This document shows, in pieces, positions 1 to 10,000 of a stretch of DNA of 37,806 bases. Position 1 is the first letter of the stretch. Each line of letters opens with the position of its first letter. The translations under genes and the position numbers were made by a program. The notes under the pieces are model-generated. The model was not told the origin of the DNA and did not search any database. It was given only the letters and a program-made list of their open reading frames with translations. The stretch covers positions 2,714 through 40,519 of the forward strand of contig JAMYWO010000324.1 of the NCBI GenBank assembly GCA_024220525.1, read 5' to 3'. This DNA is from Cochliopodium minus (lineage: Eukaryota > Discosea > Himatismenida > Cochliopodiidae).

Positions 1-11
1 TCTTCCGATCT
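1..11. other. Sequencing-adapter remnant at contig end
   Basis: The first 11 bases, TCTTCCGATCT, are identical to the 3' end shared by standard Illumina sequencing adapters. Genomic sequence appears to begin at about base 12. This marks the left edge as an untrimmed read or contig end rather than biology. An 11-base chance match is possible but unlikely exactly at base 1. Confidence 0.85.
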
Positions 12-28
12 ACTCACTTTCTTTTTTT

Positions 29-893
29 TTATTTATTTTTTTTCACTGAAATTATAAATAAAATTTAAAAAAAAAATAAAAAATAAAACATCATCAAGAA
101 AAAAGGGTAAAAAATCCACATGATTCCCAAAAATGAATTTTTAATAAATTATTACAAAAATCAAAAATTTTTAAGAAAAATAATAAAAATAAAAAATAAA
201 AAAAAAATAAACTTTTTACCAATAATTTTGAGATCCAAAAGAGTATTTTGGAGAAGAGATTTGATTTTTTTTTTGTTGGTGTTCAATTTTAGTTTTTCTT
301 GACAAACATCTTTGATTTTCTCGAGACATTTCTCTAATTGGAATAAGCAGTCGTTATTGTGTGGCTCGAAGGTGAGTGCAATTTTGAAATCGTTGGCGGC
401 CATTGCAAAATCACCTTTAAGAAAAAAAAAAAGAAATAAATAATAAAAAAAATGGAAATTAATAAAAATATTTATTTTAAATTTTTCTAACATTTTAAAA
501 ATGTTAAATGAATATTTTTAAATTTAAAATTATTAAAAAATATTTTATATTTTTTTACCCAAGGAAAAACGAGCAGAGCCTCTACGTGCAAAAGCCTTTA
601 TCAAAGGTTTTCTCTCAATGGAAGCGGTGCAATCTGATATGGCCTCTGTCATTATAAATATTATAAATATATTATTATATTAATCAAAAATATATTCATT
701 TGAATTTAGTCAAAAAAAATTTGTAAAATTTAAAAATTAAATAAAATCACATTCAAGAAAAAATTACACTAAATGTCAATTTAAAATTAAAAAAAAAAAA
801 AAAAAAAAAATTTTTAAAAGCAGAAATTAAGAAAGAAAAAAAGAACAAAAAAAATAAAAAAATAAAAAAAATAAAAAATAAAAAATGAAAAAT

Positions 894-930
<37 letters not shown>

Positions 931-2226
931 AATAAAAAATTAAAAATAAATTTTTAAAGAATAAAAAAATAAAAAAAATAAAGTTAATTTAAAAATTAAT
1001 TGTGATTTAATTTTGAAAAAAATTTGTATAAAAAAAAATTGTAAATTCTGTACCATGATAACGACCCAACTTTAAATAAACAAGAGAACGATTTGAAAAG
1101 AAAATGGCCATTTTTTCATCTTCTTTAGGGTTCAAACAAATGGCTCGGGAATAACACTTTAAAGCGATCAAATAATCTCCGCAAGAAAAGGCTTTATTTC
1201 CCATTTCCTTTTGTTTAATCGCTTCTTTTGACCTGTTTGTTTTCAGGTTACTCAAATACGTTTCGCAGCAATCACCCAAAAATTCTCCTGCTGGTCTGTA
1301 AAAGAGGTGAAAAAAAAATTGCAAAAAAAAAAAAATATCATAAAAATAAAAATAAAGATCAATTAAAATAATATTTAAAAAAAAATTTTGTCAAGAAAAA
1401 AATACAGTAAAGATGGCATTCCTTCATCTTCGTTTTTCAATTCCACTGTGAACATTTCTTTGGGCTTTTTTTTTTTAGGGTCGGACTCGGCCAAATCCAG
1501 GTCCAGATCAATAAGGCCAGATTCGATAATAAATTGTATATCTTGATTTCTTTTTTGTAAAAAACAAAAATATGTTTGAAAAAAATTAATATTCTAATTT
1601 TTTTTTTTACTTGTCATTCTTTTTTTGGATCAAATATTCCCTTGCTTTTTTTAATTTTTGTAATATGAGATTATTTGGCTCCAATTTATTTATTTTTTCG
1701 TATATTCGATTGGATTCCTGCAATTCCCCACATAGAAACAATGCAAATGCATTCACGATGTATGCTTTTATATATTCTGGATCTATTTCAATAACAACAT
1801 AGCAATCTTCAATAGATCTTATATAATCCTAGATTTAAACAAATAAAAAAATTATATTTTGAATCAAATCCGTCAGAATTATTGGTGATGTGAATGAATA
1901 TTAATAATCTATACTATACTGATCCTTTATTATTATTTTGGTACATATTAAGAAAGGGGAATTCATTTACATGTAATCTGAGATTAGCAATTGCTCTATT
2001 TGTCAATAGGGCAACCAAAAATGAATTATTATTTTGTGATAAAGCAATCGCTTTTGTATATGATGATATCGCAAGAGAAAAATTTCCTTTGATATACTCT
2101 GTATTTCCATTTTTGGCTTGTTTGATTGCTTTGAGTTGTTTTTCTTTGGCATTTTTGCTAGATGATAATGATTTTAAAAAAATGAGAAATTGATTGTTAT
2201 TTTATTGTAGAATACTTATTATCCAT
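29..2226 (-). CDS. Two-module TPR co-chaperone (RPAP3/SPAG1-like)
   Basis: Spliced model on the minus strand: exons about 2226-2216 (5' end unresolved), 2157-1971, 1828-1611, 1549-1406, 1295-1054, 645-559, 414-220 and 45-29. All phases agree. It gives two TPR arrays. The first contains NGNTEYIKGNF, LLTNRAIANL and SIEDCYVVIEIDP. The second contains KEMGNKAFSCGDYLIALKCY, FFSNRSLVYLKLG and KAFARRGSARFSLGDF. The Lys, Asn, Asn, Lys and Arg positions of the carboxylate clamp that binds Hsp70/Hsp90 C-terminal EEVD tails are present in the second array. Two spaced TPR modules suggest the RPAP3/SPAG1/TOMM34 type, but no RPAP3 C-terminal domain was seen. The last exon is only 17 nt and lies next to the contig end. 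Coding-like sequence (including KDYIKHMD) continues upstream to about 2281, so the start may be further 5'. Confidence 0.8.
780..975. repeat. A-rich low-complexity tract inside an intron
   Basis: This is a run of irregular AAAAAT/AAAAATA units within the roughly 400-nt intron between the 1054 and 645 exon edges of the TPR gene. No open frame or conserved motif is seen in it. Similar tracts occur in most introns of the window, but this is the longest. Confidence 0.7.
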
Positions 2227-2459
2227 ATGCTTTATATAATCCTTTGACGAATATTTGGTGATAATTTGTTCTTCAAAAGATGTGAAACAATTTTTTTTTT
2301 TTTTGATTATTCTAATATCCAAAATAATTAAACAAGAAATTGAAATAATCTGTTGATCAGTAAAAAGAAAGATGGATCACAAACATAATAAAGCTGTAGA
2401 GAAAAGTTACCAAAAAATTTTGTAAAAATAAAAAAAAAATTGAAAGAAAAATTGAAGAA
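2227..2459. promoter_or_regulatory. Shared upstream region between divergent genes
   Basis: The TPR co-chaperone (-) and the NSRP1-like gene (+) start head to head here, so both promoters must lie in this short AT-rich interval or overlap the 5' ends. It contains a 14-nt T run and A-rich sequence directly before the + strand ATG. No defined promoter element was recognised; the call rests on gene orientation only. Confidence 0.4.
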
Positions 2460-3497
2460 ATGTCAAACAAATATGGATTGCATTATATGAATATGATGAC
2501 AAAGAAATCAAACAAAACAACAGATGAAGAAAAATCAAATAATTTCTTTGATGAAGAAGAAACAGATAAAACTGATAAAAAATTGTCAGAATTGGAAAGA
2601 AAGAAAAAAGTAAATCAAGAATTAAGAGAAAGAGAAACCAAATTGAAAAAAGGGCAGTTAAAAGAAATGGAAGAGGTTCTTGAAGTAGATCCAACAGCGT
2701 ATGATTATGATAAAGTGTACGATAAAATGAAAGATATCGAAGAAGAGAAAAAGAAGGAGAGGATGATGAAGCAATCGATAGTAGGGAAGCCAAAGTTTAT
2801 GGATAAATTGATTGAAAATTCAAAAGTGAGGAAGATTGAGAATGATATAGCGAATGCCAAAAAATTGAAGAGGGAAGCGGAAAATGATAAGGAGAAATAT
2901 GGCGATACCCCTCAGTTCATGACTTCATCGTACAAAAAAAAGATGGAGGAGAGAAATGATTATTTGAAGAAGAGAATGGAGATGGATGAAGAGAAGGAAA
3001 AGCATACAGTAGGTCAAAAGGGGATGACCTCATTCTTGTACAATATGATTAACGAGGATACCAGATCTACTGAAATCAAAGTGGAGAAAAAAGATCCAAA
3101 GAGGGAGGAGAGGGATCATAAAAGCGATAGCAGAAGAGATGATAGGGATTATAGAAAGGATGATAGGAAAGATGATAAAAGAGAGGATAGGGATTATAGA
3201 AAGGATGATAGGAGAGATGATAGAAGAAATGACAGAAGGGAAAGCGATAGAGATCATAGGGATGATCATAAGAGAGAGGAGAGATATAGAGAGGATCACA
3301 AGAGGAAGGAGCATGAAAACAAATCTGTTCGTTACGAAAAAGACAAAAAATTGAAGATAGAGGAGGAGGATGAAAACAAGAAAGAGGAAAACCTTATGAA
3401 GCAGCAAAGATTGGAAAGGTTTCAAACTACCATCACCAGAGAGTGGCTAGAAGAAGCCAAAAAAAGATATTTGAAGAGAAAGGGCAACAAAAATTGA
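2460..3497 (+). CDS. NSRP1: NSRP1/CCDC55-like nuclear speckle splicing regulator
   Basis: Single-exon, 345-aa protein, highly charged and predicted coiled coil. The N-terminal half carries the NSRP1 (DUF2040) signature in order: DPTAYDYDKVYDKM at about residues 75-89, then KPKFMDKLI, then TPQFMTSSYKKKMEER. These match the family's xxYxYDxxYDxM and FVTSAYKKKLxER blocks. A region of about 60 residues rich in RDDR/RDYRKDD repeats (about 219-285) replaces the RS-like tail of animal NSRP1. The protein ends in a basic helix. In animals NSRP1 sits in nuclear speckles and influences alternative splice-site choice, so a role in pre-mRNA splicing is expected. It is shorter than human NSRP1 (about 560 aa), mainly in the tail. 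It is transcribed divergently from the TPR gene. Confidence 0.88.
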   Translation: MSNKYGLHYMNMMTKKSNKTTDEEKSNNFFDEEETDKTDKKLSELERKKKVNQELRERETKLKKGQLKEMEEVLEVDPTAYDYDKVYDKMKDIEEEKKKERMMKQSIVGKPKFMDKLIENSKVRKIENDIANAKKLKREAENDKEKYGDTPQFMTSSYKKKMEERNDYLKKRMEMDEEKEKHTVGQKGMTSFLYNMINEDTRSTEIKVEKKDPKREERDHKSDSRRDDRDYRKDDRKDDKREDRDYRKDDRRDDRRNDRRESDRDHRDDHKREERYREDHKRKEHENKSVRYEKDKKLKIEEEDENKKEENLMKQQRLERFQTTITREWLEEAKKRYLKRKGNKN

Positions 3498-3620
3498 TTT
3501 TTATTCAAAAAAAAAAAATTAAAAATAAAAAAAATTTAAAAAATTAAAAATGTATAAATAAATTTATTTAAATAATACAAAACTTGTTTTTATTTTTTTT
3601 TTTCCTTTTCCTATTTTTTT

Positions 3621-4659
3621 CTAATAATTAATCTTATCTTCCCCCAACAATTTTTTATCGTCATCTTCCCCTTCAATGCTGATTTTCTTAGCTCGAATTT
3701 TGTAATAGATACACATGACAATCAATAAAGTTTGTAAAAGTGCACTCAACAAAAAGGGAGACCAAGTAGTAAAACTGTTACCATGCAAAATGGCTTGGAA
3801 ATAAACAGTGAGAAGGTTGCCAGGCATTTGTATACACAACATCAAAATACTCAACGAGCCTGGCCCTTTAATTTGGTAAGTTTTAATTACTTGGGGAGCC
3901 CAACACAATACAGATGCAATTGTAGAGATGATTCCTAAAACCACTGCAAATCCTATCGTCTCCTTTTTTTTTACTCCCACAAAGTTTATCAAACATATCG
4001 TTGTGATGCTTATTGCGATGATCCCTAATACTAATATTCCAAAACTTATTCTCGCCATTTTTTTTTCTGTGATTTTATGGGTTGGTTTGAGAAGATCTTC
4101 ATCTACTTTTATCTTCTCTTCTTTTTGATATACTAAATATAGGATAAATAATGGAAATACATTCACTGCTGGGCATGCCAATTGATAAATTGGTAGTAAA
4201 TCTTGTTGACAATGCCAAAATGCCTTTATTTTTTTGAATGGATTTATAATTCATTAAGTGATATTTATTTTTTTTGAAAAGAAATTTCTATTTACCACCA
4301 CCGCACAACACTGAATTTTTCATTCGTTAAATAAATTAATTTTGATTTTGAAAAAAATGGGATTTACATCAATCACTGGCCATTGTAAAATCAAAGCATT
4401 TATTACCAATGTAAAGGAGGCTACATTGTTCAATAATAAACTTATATAGCTCAATCCTTCACTTGATTTATTATGTAAAATCGTATAATGCTTTTTTTTG
4501 AAATGATATAAGTTTTATTTCTTATAATGTTCTTAATGATGTTACTTGTGGTAGATATGAGAATAATGTTCCAAGTGTGAGAAATAAACCTATCAATAAT
4601 GTATATATTGAGTGTTCTATGGTACAGTCTGTCAATGATTTAAAGAAATACTCAATCAT
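3621..4659 (-). CDS. PQ-loop repeat membrane protein
   Basis: Four exons, all phase 0: 4659-4546, 4490-4368, a 15-nt micro-exon 4310-4296, and 4223-3621, giving 284 aa. Two PQ-loop repeats are visible. The first, GTLFSYLPQ followed by HYTILHNKSSEGLSYISLL, has exactly the family spacing from the PQ pair to KSxxGLS, and this supports the splice joins. The second is VLCWAPQVIKTYQIKGPGSL. About seven hydrophobic segments are expected. PQ-loop proteins are lysosomal or ER transporters and sorting factors (cystinosin, Ypq and MPDU1 types). The sequence does not tell which subgroup this is, so no substrate is assigned. The acidic C-terminal tail (EGEDDDKKLLGED) probably faces the cytosol and contains a possible dileucine sorting signal. 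The ATG at 4659 is the first in frame. Confidence 0.88.
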
Positions 4660-5171
4660 GTCGAGATGTTTTTTATTCAAATTTTTTTTTTTTTCAAAGT
4701 GATTGTAATTTCTATTTTATATTCTATGCAGAAGATCAATTAATATATAATTACATCTTCTTTTACTATTTCACCAAAGATAAAAGGCTTCTTAAAAAAT
4801 GGGAAATCAAAGATTTCGTTATTAAATAATATCAAATTCAATATAAGGATTTAAAGCATAATGGTCCAAAATTATTTTTATACTTTCTATAAAATCTAAA
4901 TAAAGAGGAAATAAAAATAACTGTAATTTTTTTTATTTGATTTATATATTTCTCCTTTTAAATCTTTCCAAAATAAATTGATAAAAAGGAGCTTCTTCAT
5001 TTCTTTGTTGATTTGTAAGTTTGATTTATCAATCTAATTGGTTTTTCCCTTTATAAAAATTAAAAAAAATTATATAAAAAAAAAAATTTAATATATATTA
5101 TTGTACATTATATAAAGAAATAACTAACAAGTTCTAACAGAACAACACATCATACATATAAAGTGGTCATA
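4660..5171. other. Intergenic region without a confident gene
   Basis: AT-rich spacer between the divergently transcribed PQ-loop gene and the gene starting at 5172. Apart from the broken coding-like stretch annotated at 4740-5000, only homopolymer runs are seen. Both flanking genes point away, so both promoters should be here. Confidence 0.5.
4740..5000 (-). pseudogene. Possible degraded coding fragment
   Basis: On the minus strand, an ATG at 5000 opens a short frame (MKKLLFINLFWKDLKGEI). It is followed in other frames by coding-like stretches IILDHYALNPYIEFDI and FDFPFFKKPFIFGEIVKED, ending at a TAA at 4740. The last two are separated only by what looks like one extra T near 4824. No clear homolog was recognised. 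It could be a decayed small gene, a gene with an assembly indel, or chance. It lies just upstream of the PQ-loop gene on the same strand. Confidence 0.3.
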
Positions 5172-5981
5172 ATGATACAAGAAAATCATAAAAATGATCC
5201 CATAAATAATATCCCAACAGATATGAAACAACATACTCTCGAAATATTACAGGGAATAGAAAATCTAGCAATTCAACATCCAAATGTATTACAAATTCTT
5301 TGTTATATAGCGATACCCAATTTAATGCAAGACAAATTAATTCAAATAGTGAAAGAAATACTTAATTTGAAGAACATTATATTTTCTGCCAACACAAATC
5401 AATTAAACCAAATATTACAAAGTAATAATCCATCATCTCCTATTCATATCAAACTATTCTTGGGATTAAGGGAACTTGGAATTATATTATCTTTCATCAC
5501 TCCTCTCCAAATATTGCATTTAACAAATAACATAATACCACCAGGAAATTTAGATTATCAGACCCAATTCATTATCAAATTAAAAGAAATCTTTCAATTA
5601 TGGGGAATAGAAGGATTAAAACAAAGGCATACGTTAATCTCTCAAACTCCTCTAAATCAAGAGACTCATCAACTATTAAAACTTGAGCCACAAATCCCTT
5701 GGGATTTGTTGCATTTGTTATTGGAACTCTTTAAATTACCCTATCAGCATCTTGAAAAACTTCGAGATTCTCTCAATCAATTCCAAAAGCCTCAAATAGA
5801 GAAATTCATTTATCTTATCACAAAATTCAAAAGTGTATATTTAATAGAAATAAAGAGATTGATTGGCATTCCCCTACCAAATTATAATAATCAAATTATA
5901 AATGATAATAACAACAATACCACCAATAACAATAATAATCAGATACAGCAGAATAATCAAAATCAACAAAACATACCGTAA
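5172..5981 (+). CDS. Uncharacterised helical protein with Asn/Gln-rich tail
   Basis: Single-exon protein of 269 aa. The ATG at 5172 (MIQENHKND) is the first in-frame ATG; the frame is open a few codons upstream but without ATG. Residues about 15-245 look all-helical, with amphipathic segments such as LQILCYIAIPNLMQDKL and LRELGIILSFITPLQIL, and no transmembrane pattern, signal peptide or cysteine motif. The last 30 residues are almost entirely Asn and Gln. I do not recognise the family. The helical hairpin pattern could be a HEAT/ARM-like or MIF4G-like scaffold, but that is a guess. The codon pattern matches neighbouring genes, so it is likely a real gene. Confidence 0.65.
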   Translation: MIQENHKNDPINNIPTDMKQHTLEILQGIENLAIQHPNVLQILCYIAIPNLMQDKLIQIVKEILNLKNIIFSANTNQLNQILQSNNPSSPIHIKLFLGLRELGIILSFITPLQILHLTNNIIPPGNLDYQTQFIIKLKEIFQLWGIEGLKQRHTLISQTPLNQETHQLLKLEPQIPWDLLHLLLELFKLPYQHLEKLRDSLNQFQKPQIEKFIYLITKFKSVYLIEIKRLIGIPLPNYNNQIINDNNNNTTNNNNNQIQQNNQNQQNIP

Positions 5982-6148
5982 AAAATAATTTTTTTATTTC
6001 TGCACTGCAATAATATGATAATATAAATTAATTTATTTTTGAAAAAACCAATACGCACTATATTATTCAATATATTTATAAATTCTCTATTCATACCCAT
6101 ATATTCAATATCTTCTCATATTTTATTATCCAAAGTTTCAAACTTCGA

Positions 6149-6888
6149 ATGGTTGTGCAACCTGCAAATAAAACCGTATATCAAAGAATTATCAAACCAT
6201 TTCCTTCTTTAATACTTGAAGGAGGTCCCACAGATAGAAGCAATCTTTTTGTTGAAGCATCTTTGGTGAGATTCGATTCTGAAGAGGAATTGCCTTGTTT
6301 TGATGGTAATAAAAAGTTGAGGATATCAAATGGACAATTCGCAACATTCAAAAAATTAAAAATAACAAGCACATCACAACAAGTTGGAACAAAATTCAGA
6401 ATCAAATTCCAACTCAAAAAATATGATGGTGAGAATTTCACTCCTATCACCAACGCGAAAATCATCACCGAAGGAATTGAAGTATATTCACATACTGGTT
6501 ATTTAACTGATAAAAAATCTAAAGGTAAATCAACTATTTTTAATCTTTAAAATATATCTTGCATCTTTGATGCTTTTTATAATAAATTATTAATTATTAT
6601 ATATCTACAATATAAAAAGCTGCTCCTCCACCTGTTATTCATGATATCATCCCTAATTGTACACAGGTTGGGGTTCAATCAAAAATTGTTATTATTGGAA
6701 GTAATTTTGTCAAAACTCCCAATCTAAAAGTCAAATTTGGTAATATAGAGGTAATTCCCACTTTCCACGAAACTGGTACTCTAATTGTCAGTACTCCTAT
6801 TATTAATGCTCCCGCAGCGATTTCTTTGAGTGTTTCAAATGATGGAATTAATTGGTGCACTCCTTCAAAGTTTTACTTTAAAAATTGA
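6149..6888 (+). CDS. Rel/IPT-TIG domain protein, possible transcription factor
   Basis: Two exons, 6149-6524 and 6620-6888, giving 214 aa. Exon 1 encodes a beta-rich domain with NLFVEASLVRF, FKKLKITSTSQQVGTKFRI, FQLKKYDGENF and GIEVYSHTGYL. The arrangement resembles the N-terminal immunoglobulin-like domain seen before IPT domains in Rel/CSL-type and amoebal IPT proteins. Exon 2 encodes a clear IPT/TIG domain: PNCTQVGVQSKIVIIGSNF, LKVKFGNIEV and LSVSNDGINWCTPSKFYF. The protein stops right after the IPT fold, with no transmembrane segment or signal peptide, which favours an intracellular, possibly DNA-binding, protein over an adhesion receptor. DNA-binding residues cannot be confirmed. It is small for a Rel or CSL factor. 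Confidence 0.7.
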
Positions 6889-7048
6889 GCTCAACACATG
6901 TTATTATAGTTATTCAATCATTTTTCAAAAAATAAAACAATTATTTAATCTAAAGTGCTTTGTCGATTTCTTTCTGTTTATTCCTATTATTTGTTTCTTG
7001 ATCTCAAATAAAAAATAAATAAAAAAAAATTGTTGTAAATTTATTCAA

Positions 7049-10000
7049 ATGGACTATCAAAAATTTCCTGAACTAATGCCCAAAGAATCAACTTTGGCAG
7101 CTGAATTCATCCAAAAATATCCAAATTATGACGGGCGTAATGTGATTGTTGCTGTTTTTGATACTGGAGTAGATCCAGGTATTGCTGCCTTACAAGAAAC
7201 ATCAACTGGAAAAAGAAAAATTATAGGTTTGATAAAAATTAATTTTTTTTTTGATTGATAGTGATTGATCAACATTTAAACTCTTAAATTAGATTGTGTT
7301 GATTCAACTGGATCTGGTGATGTTGCTATGTCTTCTGAAGTTGTGGCAGAAAATGGACATATCATTGGTCTATCCAAAAGAAAATTGAAATTAGGGAATT
7401 TCATCAACCCATCTGGGAAATATAGGTAATAAAATTCAAAAACTTTAAAAAGATAATATTGATCTCAACAACAAAAATATCATCACAAAAACTCAAAAAA
7501 AATTATAATTTTGAAATATAAAAGATTGGGATCAAAAAGAGTCTTTGATTTGTTTCCAAGAGGATTGGAAGAAAGAATCAAAAACGAGAGAGCGGAAGAA
7601 TCAGAGAAGAGAAATTTGGAAATCTTGGAAGGATTGGAGAAAGATCTCCAAGAATTCAAACTGAATAATAAAGGGGAGTTAGATGAACAAAAGAAAGATG
7701 AATTGAAAGAAAAGGAAGCAAGAGTGACCCAATTTGAGATTTTGATGAAGAAAAGAGAAGATCAAGGACCTATTTATGTAAATTTTTTTTATATTTTTCA
7801 AAATCCAATTTTATACACCAAGAATTTTGTTAATCCTTAATTATACCTTTTTTTTCACCTATTTTTAATCATAATTAATTCTTCAATTTATCCATTCCAG
7901 GATGTCGTTTCTTGGTTTGATGGGAAAGATTGGAGGGTTGTGATTGATACAAAAGAGTCTGGCGATTTGACTGATAGCGTTCCTATGACTGATTACAGAA
8001 AAGAATATCAATATGCAGCTTTTAGCGATAGAGATTGCATGAATTATTGTGTCAATATCTATGATGATGGTAACATCGTTTCTATTGTATGCAATGCTGG
8101 AAGGTATATTTTAATTAATTAAAATTAATTAAAATTAATTTATTAATAATTAGCCATGGATCCCATGTTGCAGGAATTGTTGGAGGTATTTTTTTTTTTT
8201 TAGATGCAAAACGAAAAGATTATTTTTTTTTTCATCGAAAAGCATATTACCCTGAGTCCCCAGAATTGAATGGAGTTGCTCCTGGTTGCCAAATAGTGTC
8301 AGTCAAAATTGGAGATTCAAGAATCGGATCACAAGAAACAGGTGAAAAAATTTTTTTTTTTAAAAAATATTCAATTTATCACTCACCCCTTCCTTTTTAT
8401 AAACACTAGGTACTGGTCTTGTTAGAGGTTTGTTGGCTGCTTTGAACAACAAGTGTGATATCATCAACTTGTCTTATGGTGAGGATTGCCACATTCCAAA
8501 CTCTGGAAGATTTGTCAAGTTATTGAACGAGATTGTAAATAAACACGGGATCATTTTCATTTCGAGCGCGGGAAATAACGGGCCTGCTTTAACAACCGTA
8601 GGAGCACCTGGTAAAAATAAATATTTTTGAAGAAATTTCTTAAAACAAATTCTCATTTACATATTTTCATTAAAAAATTTGATCATTAGGTGGTATCTCC
8701 TCTGCTTCAATTGGTGTTGGTGCTACTGTAACTCCCGAAATGATGGAAACACAATATTCCTTGAGAGAAAAACTTCCTTCCAACCAGTACACTTGGAGTT
8801 CAAGAGGGCCTACCTGCGATGGTAATTTGGGAGTTTCCATAACCGCTCCGGGAGGTGCTATTACCACTGTACCTGTAAAACAAAATTTTTTGAAAGTTTT
8901 TTTTTTAAAATTTTTTATTTCTTTTAATTTTTAATAGAATTGGACTCTTCAAAAGGTAAAAACCAAAATAATTATCTTTTCAAACCAAAAATTTCTCAAT
9001 TTCTTTTTTTTTTTTTAAAAAAAAAGAGTCAATTGATGAACGGAACATCTATGTCCTCACCTAACTGCTCTGGGTGTGTTGCTTTGGTTGTGAGTGGTCT
9101 CAAAGACAACAAAGTTAACTACAACCCTTACACCATCAAAAGAGCACTTGAAAACACTGCAAAGAAGATCCATGGAGTCGAGGTTTTTGACCAAGGTAAT
9201 GGTATGGTTCAAGTCACTCCTGCATTTGAATACATCAAAAATTATTACAACGAAGAAAAACTCAATGTCCGATATGAGGTAACATTAGAATCCAATCTCC
9301 ACAGAGGTAATGAACCTTTTTTATTTATTTTTTTTATTTTTGTTTTTTTTAATTTTATTTTTTTTTTTTATTTTTATTTTTTTATTTTTTTTTAACATTT
9401 TTTTACTTTTGAAACACAATAAAGGAATATACATCAGAGATTTCCCTAACACCGAAACTATTGTCACCAAGAACGTTAATGTCGAACCTATTTTCCACGA
9501 GAGCATTTCTAACAAGGACAAAATAAACTACGAAAGAAGAATTACTTTGAAAAGCACTGCCAAGTGGGTAGATGTTCCATCCACTTTTTTCATGTTAAAC
9601 ACAAAAAGAGGTATTTTCTTTGTTTTAAATTCTTTTACTTTTTAATTTTGTTTTTTTTTATCAAACAAACAGCCATCTCTGTTAAAATTGATCCTACAGG
9701 CTTGGAAAGGGGCAAAGTTTATTATGCAGAAGTTCAAGGGATTGATGAAGCTCAACCCAGTGCTGGACGTAAAAAAAAATTTTATTTTGAATTTTATTTT
9801 TTCATTTTTTTTTTTTTTTTAAATATTAATATTACATTATTTTGTATTTTAATTTACTTTTTTATTTAGCCCTTTTCAGATGCTCTGTTACTGTTATCAG
9901 GCCAGATCAAATACAAAAAAAAGTCTACCCAATTTGTGATGGAGAGAACTTCACTCCTGGAAAGACTTTCAGGAGGTTCGTAACTGTTCCTGAAGGTGCT

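Noticed and set aside
2407-2793. 128-residue hydrophobic minus-strand frame
   Set aside because: It is antisense to the Lys/Glu-rich NSRP1 gene; reversed AAG/GAA codons give Leu/Phe/Ser that mimic a membrane protein. The same applies to 3030-3425.
4810-4830. Programmed +1 frameshift at a TAA codon
   Set aside because: The overlap with a stop is automatic for any frame change, no slippery or stimulatory element is seen, and the gene itself is not established.
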